Positions 1 to 9,243 of a stretch of DNA of 64,000 bases are shown here, piece after piece. Both the position numbers and the translations under genes were made by a program. Position 1 is the stretch's first letter. Each line of letters begins with the position of its first letter. The notes under the pieces are model-generated. The model had not been told where the DNA came from. It worked only from the letters and a program-made list of their open reading frames with translations, and did not search any database. The stretch comes from JAGDMS01 sp050015455 (GTDB lineage Bacteria > Desulfobacterota > Binatia > HRBIN30): positions 12,772 to 76,771 of the forward strand of contig JBEKBJ010000009.1 of the NCBI GenBank assembly GCA_050015455.1, given 5' to 3'.

Positions 1-2
1 CA

Positions 3-2048
3 CCCGCCATCAGCTTCGACGGCCGCTTCGTTGCGTTCAAGTCCGAGTCCAACAACCTGGTGCCGAACGATAACAACGATCTCTTGGATGTGTTCGTGCG
101 CGATACGGTCGCGGGCACGACCGAGCGCGTCAGCGTGAGTTTAACCGGCGGCGACTCCAACGACGTCTCGTTCCCGCCGGCCATCAGTGATGATGGGCGT
201 TTCGTCGCCTTCGGATCGGCGGCCAGCAACTTGGTGCGTAACGACGCCAACGGAGCTGCCGACGTGTTTGTCCGCGACCGGCTGGGTGGTGTGACTTTGC
301 TGGTGGACCTCGGTGCCGACGGCCAGCAGGCCAACGGCGGTATTCCGGACATGCCGCCCGCCATCAGCGGCGACGGGACGCGGATCGGTTTCGCGTCATT
401 CGCAACGAACCTCGTGCCGAATGACCAGAACCAGATGTCCGATGTGTTTGCGAATGAGAACCCGTTCTTGTGCGGGACCTGTCCGGAGGGGTTCATGTGC
501 GTCAACGGCTTTTGCTTGCAGCCCACCCCTACGCCGACGATGACGTCAAAGACCCCGAGCCAGACCCCGACTCCGACCCCAACGGGCCCGACGTCAACGC
601 CAACCGTAACCGTGACGCCGACCATGACCCCGACCCCGATTCACTGCATTGGAAACGAGGACTGTTCGTTTGGGCAAGTCTGCGTCGGGGGATTGTGTGT
701 GTTCCCGACGCCGACGCCGACGCCGATCGCCTGCACTGACTCGATCACATGTCCGCAAGGTTTGATCTGCCTGAACGGAATCTGTCAGCCGGCGCAATCG
801 CCAACTCCAACCATGACCCCAACGCCCATCCCGACGTGTTCGACCGATGCCGATTGCGCCAGGACGTGTGACAACTGCCGCGCCACTCAGGACTGCGTCG
901 GCGGCCAGTGCAGCCCGGCCGACCGCTGCGTTGACGGCGTCTGCGCCCCGACGCGGCTGTGCTCACCGGACAACACGACTGCCTGCATTATCGACCGCGA
1001 GACCTGCCTCAACGACACGTGTGTGTGCGGCGGCGACTGCAACCAGGATGGGTTTGTCTTCGCCAACGAGATCGCGGAGATGATCTGTATTATGTCGGGT
1101 AGCTGTCCGCTGAGCGGCTGTGAAGCGGGAGACCTCAACCAGGATAATGAGATCGAGGGCAATGAGATCTGCGATGCAGTGACCAATCTCGGCGTTGGTT
1201 GTCCGTTGGGCATCCAAAACGGCGCCGCTGTCATGCCCGCTACAGCCCAGGCGACCCGGACGTTGACGCTGATGGGTCCCCCCAACTCGGTCTTACGTGG
1301 TCAGACGATTCCGATCGACGTCAGCCTCAGCGGTGGCCCGGAGGGGGTCACGGACGTGGCGACGGCACAGTTGGACGTGCTGTTCGACACGACCGTACTC
1401 AGCTTCAACGAGTGCACGGTCAATCCGCTGCTGAGTACGACCGACGTCTCGTTCACCTTCATGCCGCGCCGGCCAGACACGGCGCCCAACGTGGAGCGCT
1501 TGCGGGTGTTCGTCGCGGACTTGGATGTGTGCAATCCGAACTTCACGCCCAGCAGCCCGGCGATCGGCAACGGGGGACTAGTGACCTGCACGTTCACAGT
1601 CAACCCGACGGCGCCGTTTGGACAGTCAGAGGTGGAGGGCGACCGCACGAACCTCGGCGGTTTTCTCGGAAACGTGATCCCGTCGACCCCAACCACCACG
1701 GACATCACTGTCGCCCAGCAGACGTGCACGGCCGATACCGACTGCAATCCGGGCCTCCATTGCCGCGCCGGTGTTTGCACGGGGATCCGTCCCTGCGTCG
1801 GTTCTGCCCAGTGTGTGGTCGGCCGGGAGGCATGCGTGCTAGAAAACGGCACTGGTGTCTGCGAGTGCGGCGGTGACTGCAACCTGGATGGGTTTGTGGA
1901 GGGAAACGAGATCCTTACTATGGTCAGTATCTTCGGTGGAGCTACGCCGCTAGCGAGTTGTCCTGCTGGCGACATCAATGGAGACCTGTATATTGAGGGC
2001 AATGAAATTTTGACCGGCGTGTATAATTTCGGCGCGGGGTGCCCGTAG
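3..2048 (+). CDS. Secreted PD40 propeller / Cys-rich / dockerin-cohesin-like protein (5' end outside window)
   Basis: The frame is open from the first bases, so the gene starts upstream; the GTG at 60 is internal. The N-terminal part carries repeats of the type DGRFVAF...SNLV.ND, typical of TolB/PD40 beta-propellers. Then come Cys-rich modules (CP.G..C..G.C), TP-rich linkers, and a first EF-hand pair (DCNQDGFVFANE, DLNQDNEIEGNE) typical of dockerin. A beta-sandwich stretch (RGQTIPIDVSLSGG ... QLDVLFD) resembles cohesin, followed by another Cys-rich module and a second dockerin pair (DCNLDGFVEGNE, DINGDLYIEGNE) at the very C-terminus. Probably exported, although the signal peptide lies outside the window. 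It is 56 bp upstream of a second cohesin-like gene, so the two are likely cotranscribed. The ligand is unknown. Confidence 0.8.
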   Translation, partial: PAISFDGRFVAFKSESNNLVPNDNNDLLDVFVRDTVAGTTERVSVSLTGGDSNDVSFPPAISDDGRFVAFGSAASNLVRNDANGAADVFVRDRLGGVTLLVDLGADGQQANGGIPDMPPAISGDGTRIGFASFATNLVPNDQNQMSDVFANENPFLCGTCPEGFMCVNGFCLQPTPTPTMTSKTPSQTPTPTPTGPTSTPTVTVTPTMTPTPIHCIGNEDCSFGQVCVGGLCVFPTPTPTPIACTDSITCPQGLICLNGICQPAQSPTPTMTPTPIPTCSTDADCARTCDNCRATQDCVGGQCSPADRCVDGVCAPTRLCSPDNTTACIIDRETCLNDTCVCGGDCNQDGFVFANEIAEMICIMSGSCPLSGCEAGDLNQDNEIEGNEICDAVTNLGVGCPLGIQNGAAVMPATAQATRTLTLMGPPNSVLRGQTIPIDVSLSGGPEGVTDVATAQLDVLFDTTVLSFNECTVNPLLSTTDVSFTFMPRRPDTAPNVERLRVFVADLDVCNPNFTPSSPAIGNGGLVTCTFTVNPTAPFGQSEVEGDRTNLGGFLGNVIPSTPTTTDITVAQQTCTADTDCNPGLHCRAGVCTGIRPCVGSAQCVVGREACVLENGTGVCECGGDCNLDGFVEGNEILTMVSIFGGATPLASCPAGDINGDLYIEGNEILTGVYNFGAGCP

Positions 2049-2104
2049 AACGGATGCGTCGGCAAGATGATCAGACGAATTACCACCCCGCTACAGGAGG
2101 GAAT

Positions 2105-3331
2105 ATGAGCATGGATAGGGTAGCATTCGCACCAGGACCGCACGCGTACGTCTCGATTAGGCCATTCCTTGTCGCGGTGCTCGCACTGGTGATAGGTTCG
2201 GTTGCCGGCGAAGCTCAGCAGGTTCCCACTCTGTCGGTGGGGAATGGAACCGGGGGCTCGGGCGGCAGCGTGCCGATCGTAATCGGCATCAGTGACGTAA
2301 CCGGACAGAACGTCGGATCCGCCACCGTTGACGTCCTCTTCGATAATACGAATCTCATCCTCGCGAACCCGGCGCAGGACTGCGTTCCGAGCGTGGGTAG
2401 CGATTTCAGCGCGTCGGCAAGCATTGCAACGACCCCGGCGCCACCGGCGGGAGAAAGTCGGCTGCGCCTTGGCGTATTCAATATCAAATTCGGTTCCACC
2501 CAGACGGTTGAGGACGGGCCGCTGTTCACATGCACCTTTCAGATTTCGCCCGGAGTGACTCCTCCTGCGAGCTTCACGCTGACCCCAGATCCGGATTCGC
2601 CCGAGACTCAAGTTGCGCAAATCGGAGGCGCCGTTCTTTGCAGCGGCCCGCAGACGCCTTGTGATACCACGCCTGGCCAGATCACGGTGGCTGAGGCCAC
2701 GGTGACGCCAACGCCCGTGACAACGTGCGTCTACCAGAGTGACTGTCCGGGGCTGATCTGCCAAAGCGGGGTATGCACCGTGGTCCCATGTACCACGACC
2801 GCGGACTGCCCGATCGGCATATGCTCCAACAATAATGTGTGCACGGGCCAGCCTTGCAACACCAGCGGTGATTGCCCGCCGAGTCAGGTCTGCCTCAACC
2901 AGGTGTGTTCGCAGGTGCAGTGCACCAATGGTACCGGGTGTCCCTCCGACGCGATCTGCCTCGATGGGACTTGTGTTGCAGCCCCCGCACCAACAGCGAC
3001 CGAGACGCCGACCTTGATACCGACGAGCACTTCGCTGCCGACGGGCACGCCGACTCCGCTGCCGACGGGCACGCCGACTCCGCTGCCGACGAATACGCCG
3101 ACTCCGCTGCCGACGAATACGCCGACTCCCACCGCGTCACAGACCGCGACGGCCACGCCGAGAGCCACCGACACGGCCTCGCCGGTGCCGAGCGCGACGA
3201 ACACGGGCGTAGTGCCGGCGCCAAGCTCCGCCGATAATGATGGGTGCAACATGTCGCAGTCGGGCTCAGGGGGCGCGCTGCTGTGGTTGCTGGTCCCTGC
3301 CGCTCTCATGGTGTACCGCCGGCGAAGGTAG
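2105..3331 (+). CDS. Cohesin-like, Cys-rich surface protein with C-terminal sorting tail
   Basis: A strong AGGAGG just upstream of the ATG at 2105 decides this start (408 aa); a longer in-frame reading from 2039 lacks such a site. An N-terminal signal/TM segment precedes VPTLSVGNGTGG..., a cohesin-like beta-sandwich with VDVLFDNTNL, paralogous to the one in the previous gene. Three to four CxxGxC-type Cys-rich units follow, then a TP-rich linker with 8-residue repeats. The C-terminus is DGCNMSQSGSGGALLW, a hydrophobic stretch and a final RRRR. This architecture matches MYXO-CTERM/GlyGly-CTERM sorting signals, so the protein is probably processed and anchored at the cell surface. It could act as a docking partner for the dockerin proteins of this window; that is inference. 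Confidence 0.75.
   Translation: MSMDRVAFAPGPHAYVSIRPFLVAVLALVIGSVAGEAQQVPTLSVGNGTGGSGGSVPIVIGISDVTGQNVGSATVDVLFDNTNLILANPAQDCVPSVGSDFSASASIATTPAPPAGESRLRLGVFNIKFGSTQTVEDGPLFTCTFQISPGVTPPASFTLTPDPDSPETQVAQIGGAVLCSGPQTPCDTTPGQITVAEATVTPTPVTTCVYQSDCPGLICQSGVCTVVPCTTTADCPIGICSNNNVCTGQPCNTSGDCPPSQVCLNQVCSQVQCTNGTGCPSDAICLDGTCVAAPAPTATETPTLIPTSTSLPTGTPTPLPTGTPTPLPTNTPTPLPTNTPTPTASQTATATPRATDTASPVPSATNTGVVPAPSSADNDGCNMSQSGSGGALLWLLVPAALMVYRRRR
3035..3130 (+). repeat. Four 24-bp tandem repeats encoding a PT-rich linker
   Basis: Four consecutive 24-bp units encode LPTGTPTP, LPTGTPTP, LPTNTPTP and LPTNTPTP. They form the flexible linker between the Cys-rich modules and the C-terminal anchor of the surrounding gene. 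The near identity of the units suggests slippage-prone length variation. Confidence 0.85.
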
Positions 3332-3362
3332 CCCTTCGGGGAGCAAACAGCGGCTCTGCACA

Positions 3363-3395
3363 CGAGAGGAGGCCTCCGCGCCTCCTCTCGCTTTT
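3363..3395 (+). terminator. Rho-independent terminator after the cohesin-like gene
   Basis: A perfect 11-bp stem (CGAGAGGAGGC / GCCTCCTCTCG) with a 6-nt loop is followed directly by CTTTT. It lies 31 bp after the stop codon at 3331 and ends the transcription unit of the two cohesin/dockerin genes. Confidence 0.8.
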
Positions 3396-3534
3396 GGGGC
3401 ACAGCAATGGCGGGGCAGGTTTCTGTGCTCGCCCGGTGGCGCCGGCAGCAACGCCTGCTGACGCGGTTTTCTTCGGGGCGGCCCTGCGCAGCCCGCTAGC
3501 TTGGCGGCGGATTAGTGGGTATGGTGTCGGCGCC

Positions 3535-4887
3535 ATGCAGGACGATCCGTTCACCACCCTGATCAAGCGACTCCAGTCACGCCAAGCCGTCGTCGGCATC
3601 ATGGGCCTCGGCTACGTGGGCCTGCCGTTGGCGGCGACCTTCGCGGAGGGCGGCTTCACGGTGGTTGGCTTCGATATTGCGGCCCACAAGATCGAGGAGC
3701 TACGCGCCGGCGGCAGCTATATCCGGCACGTCTCGGCGGAGCGCCTGCGCAACATTGTCCGCTCGGAGCCATTTCGGCGCGGCGGCCCAACCGGTTTCTA
3801 CCCCAGCACGGAACACGCCCTCTTGCCCGAATGCGATGCCATCCTAATCTGCGTGCCGACCCCGCTCACCGAGCACCGCGAGCCCGACCTGTCCTACGTC
3901 ACCGGAACTACCGAGGCGATCGCCGCTCACCTGCGGCGCAACCAACTCGTCGTGCTTGAGAGCACGACCTATCCCGGTACCACGGACGAGGTCTTGCGCG
4001 AGATCCTCGAGGCGGGCGGCCTACGGGCGGGCGAGGATTTCTACTTGGCGTTCTCGCCCGAGCGCGAAGACCCAAACAACGCGCAGTACAACACCAAGAC
4101 CATCCCGAAGCTGATCGGCGGCTACACGCCGCGCTGCGGCGAGGTGGCGGTCGCCCTGTACGGAGCGGTGCTGGAGAAAATCGTCCCCGTGTCTTCGGCG
4201 CGGGTGGCCGAAGCTGCCAAGTTGCTGGAGAATATCTACCGCAGCGTCAACATCGCTCTGGTCAACGAACTGAAGCTGCTCTTCGAGCGCATGGGTATCG
4301 ACGTGTGGGAAGTGATCGACGCTGCGGCAACTAAACCGTTCGGTTTCACCCCGTTCTACCCTGGGCCGGGCCTGGGCGGTCATTGCATTCCGATCGATCC
4401 CTTTTACCTGACGTGGAAGGCGCGGCAGTACGATCTGACCACCCGCTTCATCGAGCTGGCCGGCGAGATCAACCACGCCATGCCGGCGTTTGTCATCGAG
4501 AAGCTCACTGACGCGCTCAACGAACGCCGGCGCAGCCTTGGGGGAGCGCGGGTGTTGGTGCTGGGGGTGGCCTACAAGCGCGATTTGGATGACACGCGCG
4601 AGTCGCCGGCACTCAAACTGCTCGATCTGCTGGTCAAGAAAGGGGCGGAGGTCGGCTACCATGATCCGTACGTGCCGGCGTTGGGACGCTCGCGGCACTA
4701 CGATTTCCATCTCCAATCGCTGCCCCTGACCCCAGAGGAGCTACGACGCTGGGACGCCGTGATCATTGCCACTGACCATACGGTTTTCGACTATTCGATG
4801 ATCGTCAGGGCCAGCGCGCTGGTCATCGACACACGCAACGCGACGCGCTCGGTCACGAAAGACCGAGGGAAAATCGTTCGGGCCTGA
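3535..4887 (+). CDS. Nucleotide-sugar dehydrogenase (UDP-GlcNAc/UDP-glucose type)
   Basis: 450 aa from the ATG at 3535; a longer in-frame reading from 3244 has no conserved sequence. Such NAD-dependent enzymes oxidise UDP-hexoses twice at C6 to uronic acids for polysaccharide or O-antigen synthesis. The N-terminus has a Rossmann motif (GLGYVGLPLA). The catalytic Cys is residue 284 in GPGLGGHCIPIDP, the usual position for UDP-GlcNAc or UDP-ManNAc dehydrogenases (WbpA/WecC group). The C-terminal NAD/UDP-binding domain includes VLGVAYKRDLDDTRESPA. Length and domain order are normal for the family. It stands alone, with no glycosyltransferases beside it, so the exact substrate cannot be fixed. 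Confidence 0.88.
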   Translation: MQDDPFTTLIKRLQSRQAVVGIMGLGYVGLPLAATFAEGGFTVVGFDIAAHKIEELRAGGSYIRHVSAERLRNIVRSEPFRRGGPTGFYPSTEHALLPECDAILICVPTPLTEHREPDLSYVTGTTEAIAAHLRRNQLVVLESTTYPGTTDEVLREILEAGGLRAGEDFYLAFSPEREDPNNAQYNTKTIPKLIGGYTPRCGEVAVALYGAVLEKIVPVSSARVAEAAKLLENIYRSVNIALVNELKLLFERMGIDVWEVIDAAATKPFGFTPFYPGPGLGGHCIPIDPFYLTWKARQYDLTTRFIELAGEINHAMPAFVIEKLTDALNERRRSLGGARVLVLGVAYKRDLDDTRESPALKLLDLLVKKGAEVGYHDPYVPALGRSRHYDFHLQSLPLTPEELRRWDAVIIATDHTVFDYSMIVRASALVIDTRNATRSVTKDRGKIVRA

Positions 4888-5202
4888 GCCGGAAAGGGCG
4901 TCGGCGGCGACGGAGATCGGCCCTCCAGAGCACTGCGCAACCCCTCCAGCCCTGCTCCGGAGGCAAGTGAAACGGCAAAAATGGCCCTCTTGACCCATCG
5001 CGGCCCGGTTTTTGCGTTGGCGGGGAATCAGTTTTCGGCCCGGAAGCAACTTTTCCATGACGTTATTCTTGACAATACGCCGGATTTTTGAGTATGTATG
5101 CGCGCACTTAGGTGGTGCGGAGAGCAGCCCGGCCCCTGAGTGTTGGGACGAAGGCACTAGGAGCCAGTGAGCAGGGAAGGTCGACTGGAAAGGAGGAGGG
5201 CA
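4888..5202. other. Intergenic region, 315 bp, without a gene
   Basis: No supported ORF. The second half is AT-richer and carries the candidate promoter at 5069-5098 for the paralogous exported proteins that follow. I see no clear terminator for the upstream dehydrogenase gene. Confidence 0.5.
5069..5098 (+). promoter_or_regulatory. Candidate sigma70 promoter for the tandem exported-protein genes
   Basis: A perfect TTGACA at 5069-5074 is followed after 18 bp by TATGTA at 5093-5098, a weak -10 match (3/6). The AT-rich context is exceptional for this GC-rich region and lies about 105 bp before the start codon at 5203. Confidence 0.45.
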
Positions 5203-6348
5203 ATGCGAACGGTGAAGTGGAACGCTTTACTCTCATGCCTCTGCGGACTCGCGGTGGTGTTGGGAGGCGTGGCGGTTAGCGCTCGAGCTGACGTCACGAC
5301 GGAAAAGGGGGCATCGATCCTCATCTTTCCCAAGGTGCGCGCCGACGGCACGTTCGATACCATCATTCAAATTGCGAACACCAGTAACAGCATGAGGTAT
5401 CTACAGTGCTTCTACGTGAACGCGTCCTTGCTGGACTCGCTCACGCATTTGCCGTGCACGGTCCCCAGCGCCACCTGCGTACCGCAGTGCCAGGAGACGG
5501 ATTTCACCATTTGGCTCACTAAGCAGCAGCCAACACATTGGAGCGTGAGCGAAGGCCGCTATTTCAATCCCAATGCGGGATTCGGCACTTATGATTCGGG
5601 CTTCGTGCCTGGTCACATCCCGCCGGTGACCGACTTCGTCGGCGAGCTGAAGTGCATCGAGGTGGATGCTTCCGGCAATCCGTCCATCTCCAACAGTCTA
5701 AAGGGTGAGGCCACCCTCGTCTCGCTTGTGACCGGGGGGGGCAGTACCTTGAGCTCTAATCTCACCGCTGAAGGCGATGTCGCCAAGTATAACGCGATCG
5801 GCATCCAAGGTAACCCGGACGTCGCGCCGGTGAATCCGCTCTTGCTCGACGGGGGCGCGACGTACAATGCCTGTCCAGCCAAGCTGATCTTGAACCACTT
5901 CACCAGTGGCGCGCCCGACATTGTCGTGAGCGAGCTCACTACCGATACGTCGGCAGAGTTCACCGACTTGACGCTGGTGCCGTGCAACGAAGACTTCGAG
6001 AATCAAATCCCGAAATCGGTGACCGTGCAGTTCCTCGTTTACAATGAGTTCGAAGAGAGATACTCGACGAGCATCACAGTCTCTTGCTTTTTGGAGACCG
6101 AACTTGCCAACATCGGCCAGGTGTTCACATACGGGTTTCTCGGCACGGAGGTGGCGCAGGCCATCATCACTCCGGTCGTGCAGGCCGATGGCTCTTCCGG
6201 CGGCCTGGTAGGCATCGCGGAACGGATCACCACTGTTGAGGTAGCGTCGCCGGCGACGGCGGCACGTGCGGCGTACAACCTGCACAGCGAAGGCAGCTTC
6301 ATTCCTCCGATTGGGCCGGACCAGATCACGCTGCCGGCAGAGCAGTGA
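5203..6348 (+). CDS. Exported protein of unknown function, paralogue 1 (MRTVKWN leader)
   Basis: 381 aa from the ATG at 5203, chosen because AAAGGAGGAG lies just upstream and a classical signal peptide follows (MRTVKWN, hydrophobic core, AVSARA-D cleavage site). The mature part has about eight Cys residues and the recurring phrases ILIFPKV, DTIIQI.NT, ETDFT, GELKCIEVD, LKGEATL, YNAIGIQ, CPAKLILNHF, LVPCNEDFE and VQFLVYNEFE.R.S. All recur in the same order in the next gene, so the two are paralogues. No enzymatic motif is visible. I do not recognise the family; it is probably an envelope or extracellular protein. Confidence 0.7.
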   Translation: MRTVKWNALLSCLCGLAVVLGGVAVSARADVTTEKGASILIFPKVRADGTFDTIIQIANTSNSMRYLQCFYVNASLLDSLTHLPCTVPSATCVPQCQETDFTIWLTKQQPTHWSVSEGRYFNPNAGFGTYDSGFVPGHIPPVTDFVGELKCIEVDASGNPSISNSLKGEATLVSLVTGGGSTLSSNLTAEGDVAKYNAIGIQGNPDVAPVNPLLLDGGATYNACPAKLILNHFTSGAPDIVVSELTTDTSAEFTDLTLVPCNEDFENQIPKSVTVQFLVYNEFEERYSTSITVSCFLETELANIGQVFTYGFLGTEVAQAIITPVVQADGSSGGLVGIAERITTVEVASPATAARAAYNLHSEGSFIPPIGPDQITLPAEQ

Positions 6349-6420
6349 TCGCTGGCACAGAGGCAAAGAGGGGAAAAGGCAGTGGCTGGTTTCTCCCTGA
6401 TAGGTGAAAGGAGAAGGGCA

Positions 6421-7707
6421 ATGCGTACGGTGAAGTGGAATCCTTTTCTCTCGGGTGTAGCGATGCTCCTGGGAGGGGTGCTCCTATGGGCGGGTGCTGC
6501 GCACGCCGATATCTCGTCGACTAACCCGGCGGCGATCGTGGTGTTCCCGAAAATAGTGGTCGATACGGGCGCTGTGATATCGGACGCGAAAATCGACACC
6601 GTCATTCAACTGACCAATACCGCCCCCCAGGCGGTGAACGTGCGGTGCTTCTACGTCGACGCCAACGGGCACTGCTCGAACGCCCCGACTGCATTCTGCG
6701 ATCCGGGCCAGCCGGCGAGCGACTACTGTAGCAGCCCCGGCTATTGCATACCGGGCTGGGTGGAGACTGATTTCTCTTTCCAGCTGACGGCCAATCAGCC
6801 GCTCGTGTGGACAGTGTCTGCAGGCTTGGCCGGCGGAGACTTTCCACTCGCCTCGTTGCCAGGTATAGGCGGTGAGCTCAACACCGGCAGCATCCCGCAG
6901 GCGGCTGAGGATCCGATGCTCGGCGAGCTGAAATGCGTCGAGGTCGGCGATGACGAGATGCCGGTCGATACGAACGACCTCAAGGGCGAAGCGACAATAG
7001 AGCTCCTGACCGGGGTAAATATCGACATCGAGGGCTACAACGCCGTCGGCATCCAGGCGATCCCAGGGAGCTGCAGCGGCGACTCCTCGATATCGTGCAC
7101 CGCCGATACGGACTGCCAGCCGCCGGCAACGAGTGCTGATGACACGCCGTGCATACACGTGAACAATTTTGACAACACTCTGGTGATCGGCGGGCCGAAC
7201 GCGGAGTACAACGGTTGCCCGAACACCCTCATCCTTGACCACTTCTTCGATGACGCGCCGGTGCTTGGGAGCAACGTCGATACGTGGCTCACGTTGGTGC
7301 CGTGCTCGGAGGACTTCTTCACACAGACCTGCGTCACAACCACCGTGCAGTATCTGGTGTACAATGAATTCGAGCAGCGCTTCTCGACCAGCCGGCCGCT
7401 GACGTGCTTTAGCGAGTTGCAGCTTTCGGACATCGATACGCGTCTTGGCAACGACCCGCCGAACAACTACACCTCGATCTTCAATGTCAATGTTGAGGGG
7501 ACGCTGACGGGGCAGACGGTTATCCGTGGTGTCGCCGATTCCGACCCTACCATAACGCCTGGACACGGTCTGCTCGGGGTCGTACATGAGTTCCACCAGC
7601 TGAACGGCGGATCGGCCCCCGTCTTCTCCGCTGCGTATATGCTGGATCTGAGTGGCTCACGGACGCAGGCCGACATCGTGCTGATGCCGCCGCCTTCGCC
7701 ACAGTAA
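6421..7707 (+). CDS. Exported protein of unknown function, paralogue 2 (MRTVKWN leader)
   Basis: 428 aa from the ATG at 6421, with AAAGGAGAAGGG upstream. The first seven residues (MRTVKWN) equal those of the previous gene and the DNA around the start is nearly identical, which points to tandem duplication including the translation start. The signal peptide ends near AGAAHA-D. The body follows the same motif order as paralogue 1 (VFPKI, DTVIQLTNT, GELKCVEV, LKGEATIELL, YNAVGIQ, CPNTLILDHFF, TLVPCSEDFF, VQYLVYNEFE.R.S) with Cys-containing insertions. It follows paralogue 1 by 72 bp, probably in one operon, and is closed by a good terminator. Function unknown. Confidence 0.7.
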   Translation: MRTVKWNPFLSGVAMLLGGVLLWAGAAHADISSTNPAAIVVFPKIVVDTGAVISDAKIDTVIQLTNTAPQAVNVRCFYVDANGHCSNAPTAFCDPGQPASDYCSSPGYCIPGWVETDFSFQLTANQPLVWTVSAGLAGGDFPLASLPGIGGELNTGSIPQAAEDPMLGELKCVEVGDDEMPVDTNDLKGEATIELLTGVNIDIEGYNAVGIQAIPGSCSGDSSISCTADTDCQPPATSADDTPCIHVNNFDNTLVIGGPNAEYNGCPNTLILDHFFDDAPVLGSNVDTWLTLVPCSEDFFTQTCVTTTVQYLVYNEFEQRFSTSRPLTCFSELQLSDIDTRLGNDPPNNYTSIFNVNVEGTLTGQTVIRGVADSDPTITPGHGLLGVVHEFHQLNGGSAPVFSAAYMLDLSGSRTQADIVLMPPPSPQ

Positions 7708-7735
7708 TTGCATCGAGTAGCTTTGGTGAGCGCAA

Positions 7736-7770
7736 GGGCCGGGCGGTCATCTCGCCCGGCCCTTCGCTTT
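7736..7770 (+). terminator. Rho-independent terminator between convergent units
   Basis: A perfect 10-bp stem (GGGCCGGGCG / CGCCCGGCCC) with a 7-nt loop is followed by TTCGCTTTT. It sits 29 bp after the stop of the MRTVKWN pair and before the convergent htrA-like gene. Confidence 0.75.
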
Positions 7771-7805
7771 TCTGGCCCGGAAGACCCCCGGCGCTTTCGC
7801 CACCG

Positions 7806-9155
7806 CTACGCGTTCCCGGCGAAGGGGACGTTGACGCGGTAGACGTAGGCGCCGCGGCGAATGGAGACCAGAGCGCCGCGCGCCGAGCGCACCTCGATCA
7901 TTGTGCGGCGGAAATCCTCCAAACTCCGCACTGACGTGCCCGCGAGCGCAACGATAGCATCGCCACTCTCAACCCCGATCCGCGCCGCCGGGCTTTGTGG
8001 CCGCACCGCATCGACGCGTAGGCCGTTCCGCGCGTCCGTCAGCCGCACCCCGATCAGTTGCCAAGCCAGAGCGTCAGCCCTTTCCGGCGGGAAGCGGCGT
8101 GCATGCAGGGTCAACCGGCGTGCTCCGCTGTCTCCCATGACGGTGAGTTCAATTGCACTGCTCTCGGCGTGGTCGCGAATGCGTTGGTCATACTCTTCCG
8201 CCGAGTGCACATCGCGGTTGTCGACGGCGGTGATCACCTCTCCCGGAGTGATGCGGGCGTCCGCCGCCGGACTGCCGGATTCGATGCTCCGCACCACGAC
8301 GCCGTACCGGCGCTGCGTCTGCATTTCTAATTGCGCGGCAAGCTCGGGAGTCAGATCCTGTACGATGGCGCCGACCCAAGGGACGTGCACTTCGCCGTAG
8401 CTGATCAGATCGGTGACGATGCGGCGGGCCCGGTTGATGGGGATGGCGAAGCCGATGCCCTGCGCCTTCTGATAGATCGCGGTGTTGATGCCGATGAGAT
8501 CGCCGCTGAGATTCAGTAGTGGCCCGCCGGAGTTGCCGGGATTGATCGACGCGTCGGTCTGGATGAAGTCGTAATAGGTTTGCTCGCCGGTCTTCAGTGA
8601 ACGGCCGAGCGCGCTGACCACCCCTGTCGTTACCGTGTGTGAGAGTCCGAAGGGATTGCCGATGGCGATCACGGTTTCGCCGATCATGAGGTCGTCGGAG
8701 TCGCCCATGTTGATGTACGGTAGCGAGGTGTCGGTCTTGACCTTGAGCACGGCCAGGTCGGAGTCCGAATCCGCACCAACCAATTGCGCTTCGAAGTCTC
8801 GATCGTCCGCCAGCGTCACCTTGATCTCGCTGCCGTGCAGGACGACGTGCTGGTTGGTCAGTATGTAGCCGTCGGGCCGGATGACAACGCCGGAACCGAG
8901 GCTGGTTTGCTTGTAGCGCTCCACCCGTGGCTCGGAGAAATCGTGGAAGAACTCGTCGAACAGCGGATCCCGAAAGGCAGGGAACGGGCTGGTCTGGCGT
9001 GCCACGATGGTTTCCGTGGAGATGTTAACCACGGCCGAACTGACCTTGTGGACCGCTTCGACAACCGGCGTGCGCCGGATCGGAGAGACGTCGGCGTGCG
9101 CTGCCAGCGGCAACGCGAGCACAGTCACAAAAGCCAACAATAATTGTAGCCGCAT
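7806..9155 (-). CDS. HtrA/DegP-family periplasmic serine protease with two PDZ domains
   Basis: 449 aa from the ATG at 9155, chosen because a signal peptide (MRLQLLLAF ... LAAHA-D) starts there; the longer frame upstream has no similarity. The trypsin-like domain has the triad His103 (TNQHVV), Asp133 (DSDLAVL) and Ser209 (NPGNSGGPL). Two PDZ domains follow (YGVVVRSIESGSPAADA, and LRVDAVRPQSPAARIGVESGDAI). The family degrades or refolds misfolded envelope proteins under stress. Length and layout fit DegP/DegQ (about 450 aa). It is monocistronic and convergent with the upstream exported-protein operon, separated by a terminator. Confidence 0.92.
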   Translation of the reverse strand: MRLQLLLAFVTVLALPLAAHADVSPIRRTPVVEAVHKVSSAVVNISTETIVARQTSPFPAFRDPLFDEFFHDFSEPRVERYKQTSLGSGVVIRPDGYILTNQHVVLHGSEIKVTLADDRDFEAQLVGADSDSDLAVLKVKTDTSLPYINMGDSDDLMIGETVIAIGNPFGLSHTVTTGVVSALGRSLKTGEQTYYDFIQTDASINPGNSGGPLLNLSGDLIGINTAIYQKAQGIGFAIPINRARRIVTDLISYGEVHVPWVGAIVQDLTPELAAQLEMQTQRRYGVVVRSIESGSPAADARITPGEVITAVDNRDVHSAEEYDQRIRDHAESSAIELTVMGDSGARRLTLHARRFPPERADALAWQLIGVRLTDARNGLRVDAVRPQSPAARIGVESGDAIVALAGTSVRSLEDFRRTMIEVRSARGALVSIRRGAYVYRVNVPFAGNA

Positions 9156-9222
9156 GGCCAGTGAGTGCAGCACGGATGCCCGCAAGTCAAGGAGGAGAGA
9201 CCGACGTCCGCAAAAGCAGGTT

Positions 9223-9243
9223 CCTCCCCTTACCAAGGGGAGG
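9223..9243. repeat. Short intergenic palindrome
   Basis: A 9-bp inverted repeat (CCTCCCCTT / AAGGGGAGG) with a 3-nt loop lies between the htrA-like gene and the arginine decarboxylase gene. It resembles the CCTCTCCCT-type palindromes at 28954 and 33254, a dispersed REP-like family. Confidence 0.6.

Noticed and set aside
1301..2764. 487-aa minus-strand open frame
   Set aside because: Runs antisense across two clearly coding genes with dockerin and cohesin motifs; the composition is Arg/Ser-rich and typical of a shadow frame in GC-rich DNA.
3..3331. Cellulosome
   Set aside because: No glycoside hydrolases or cellulose-binding modules in the window; only the cohesin/dockerin-like parts are visible.
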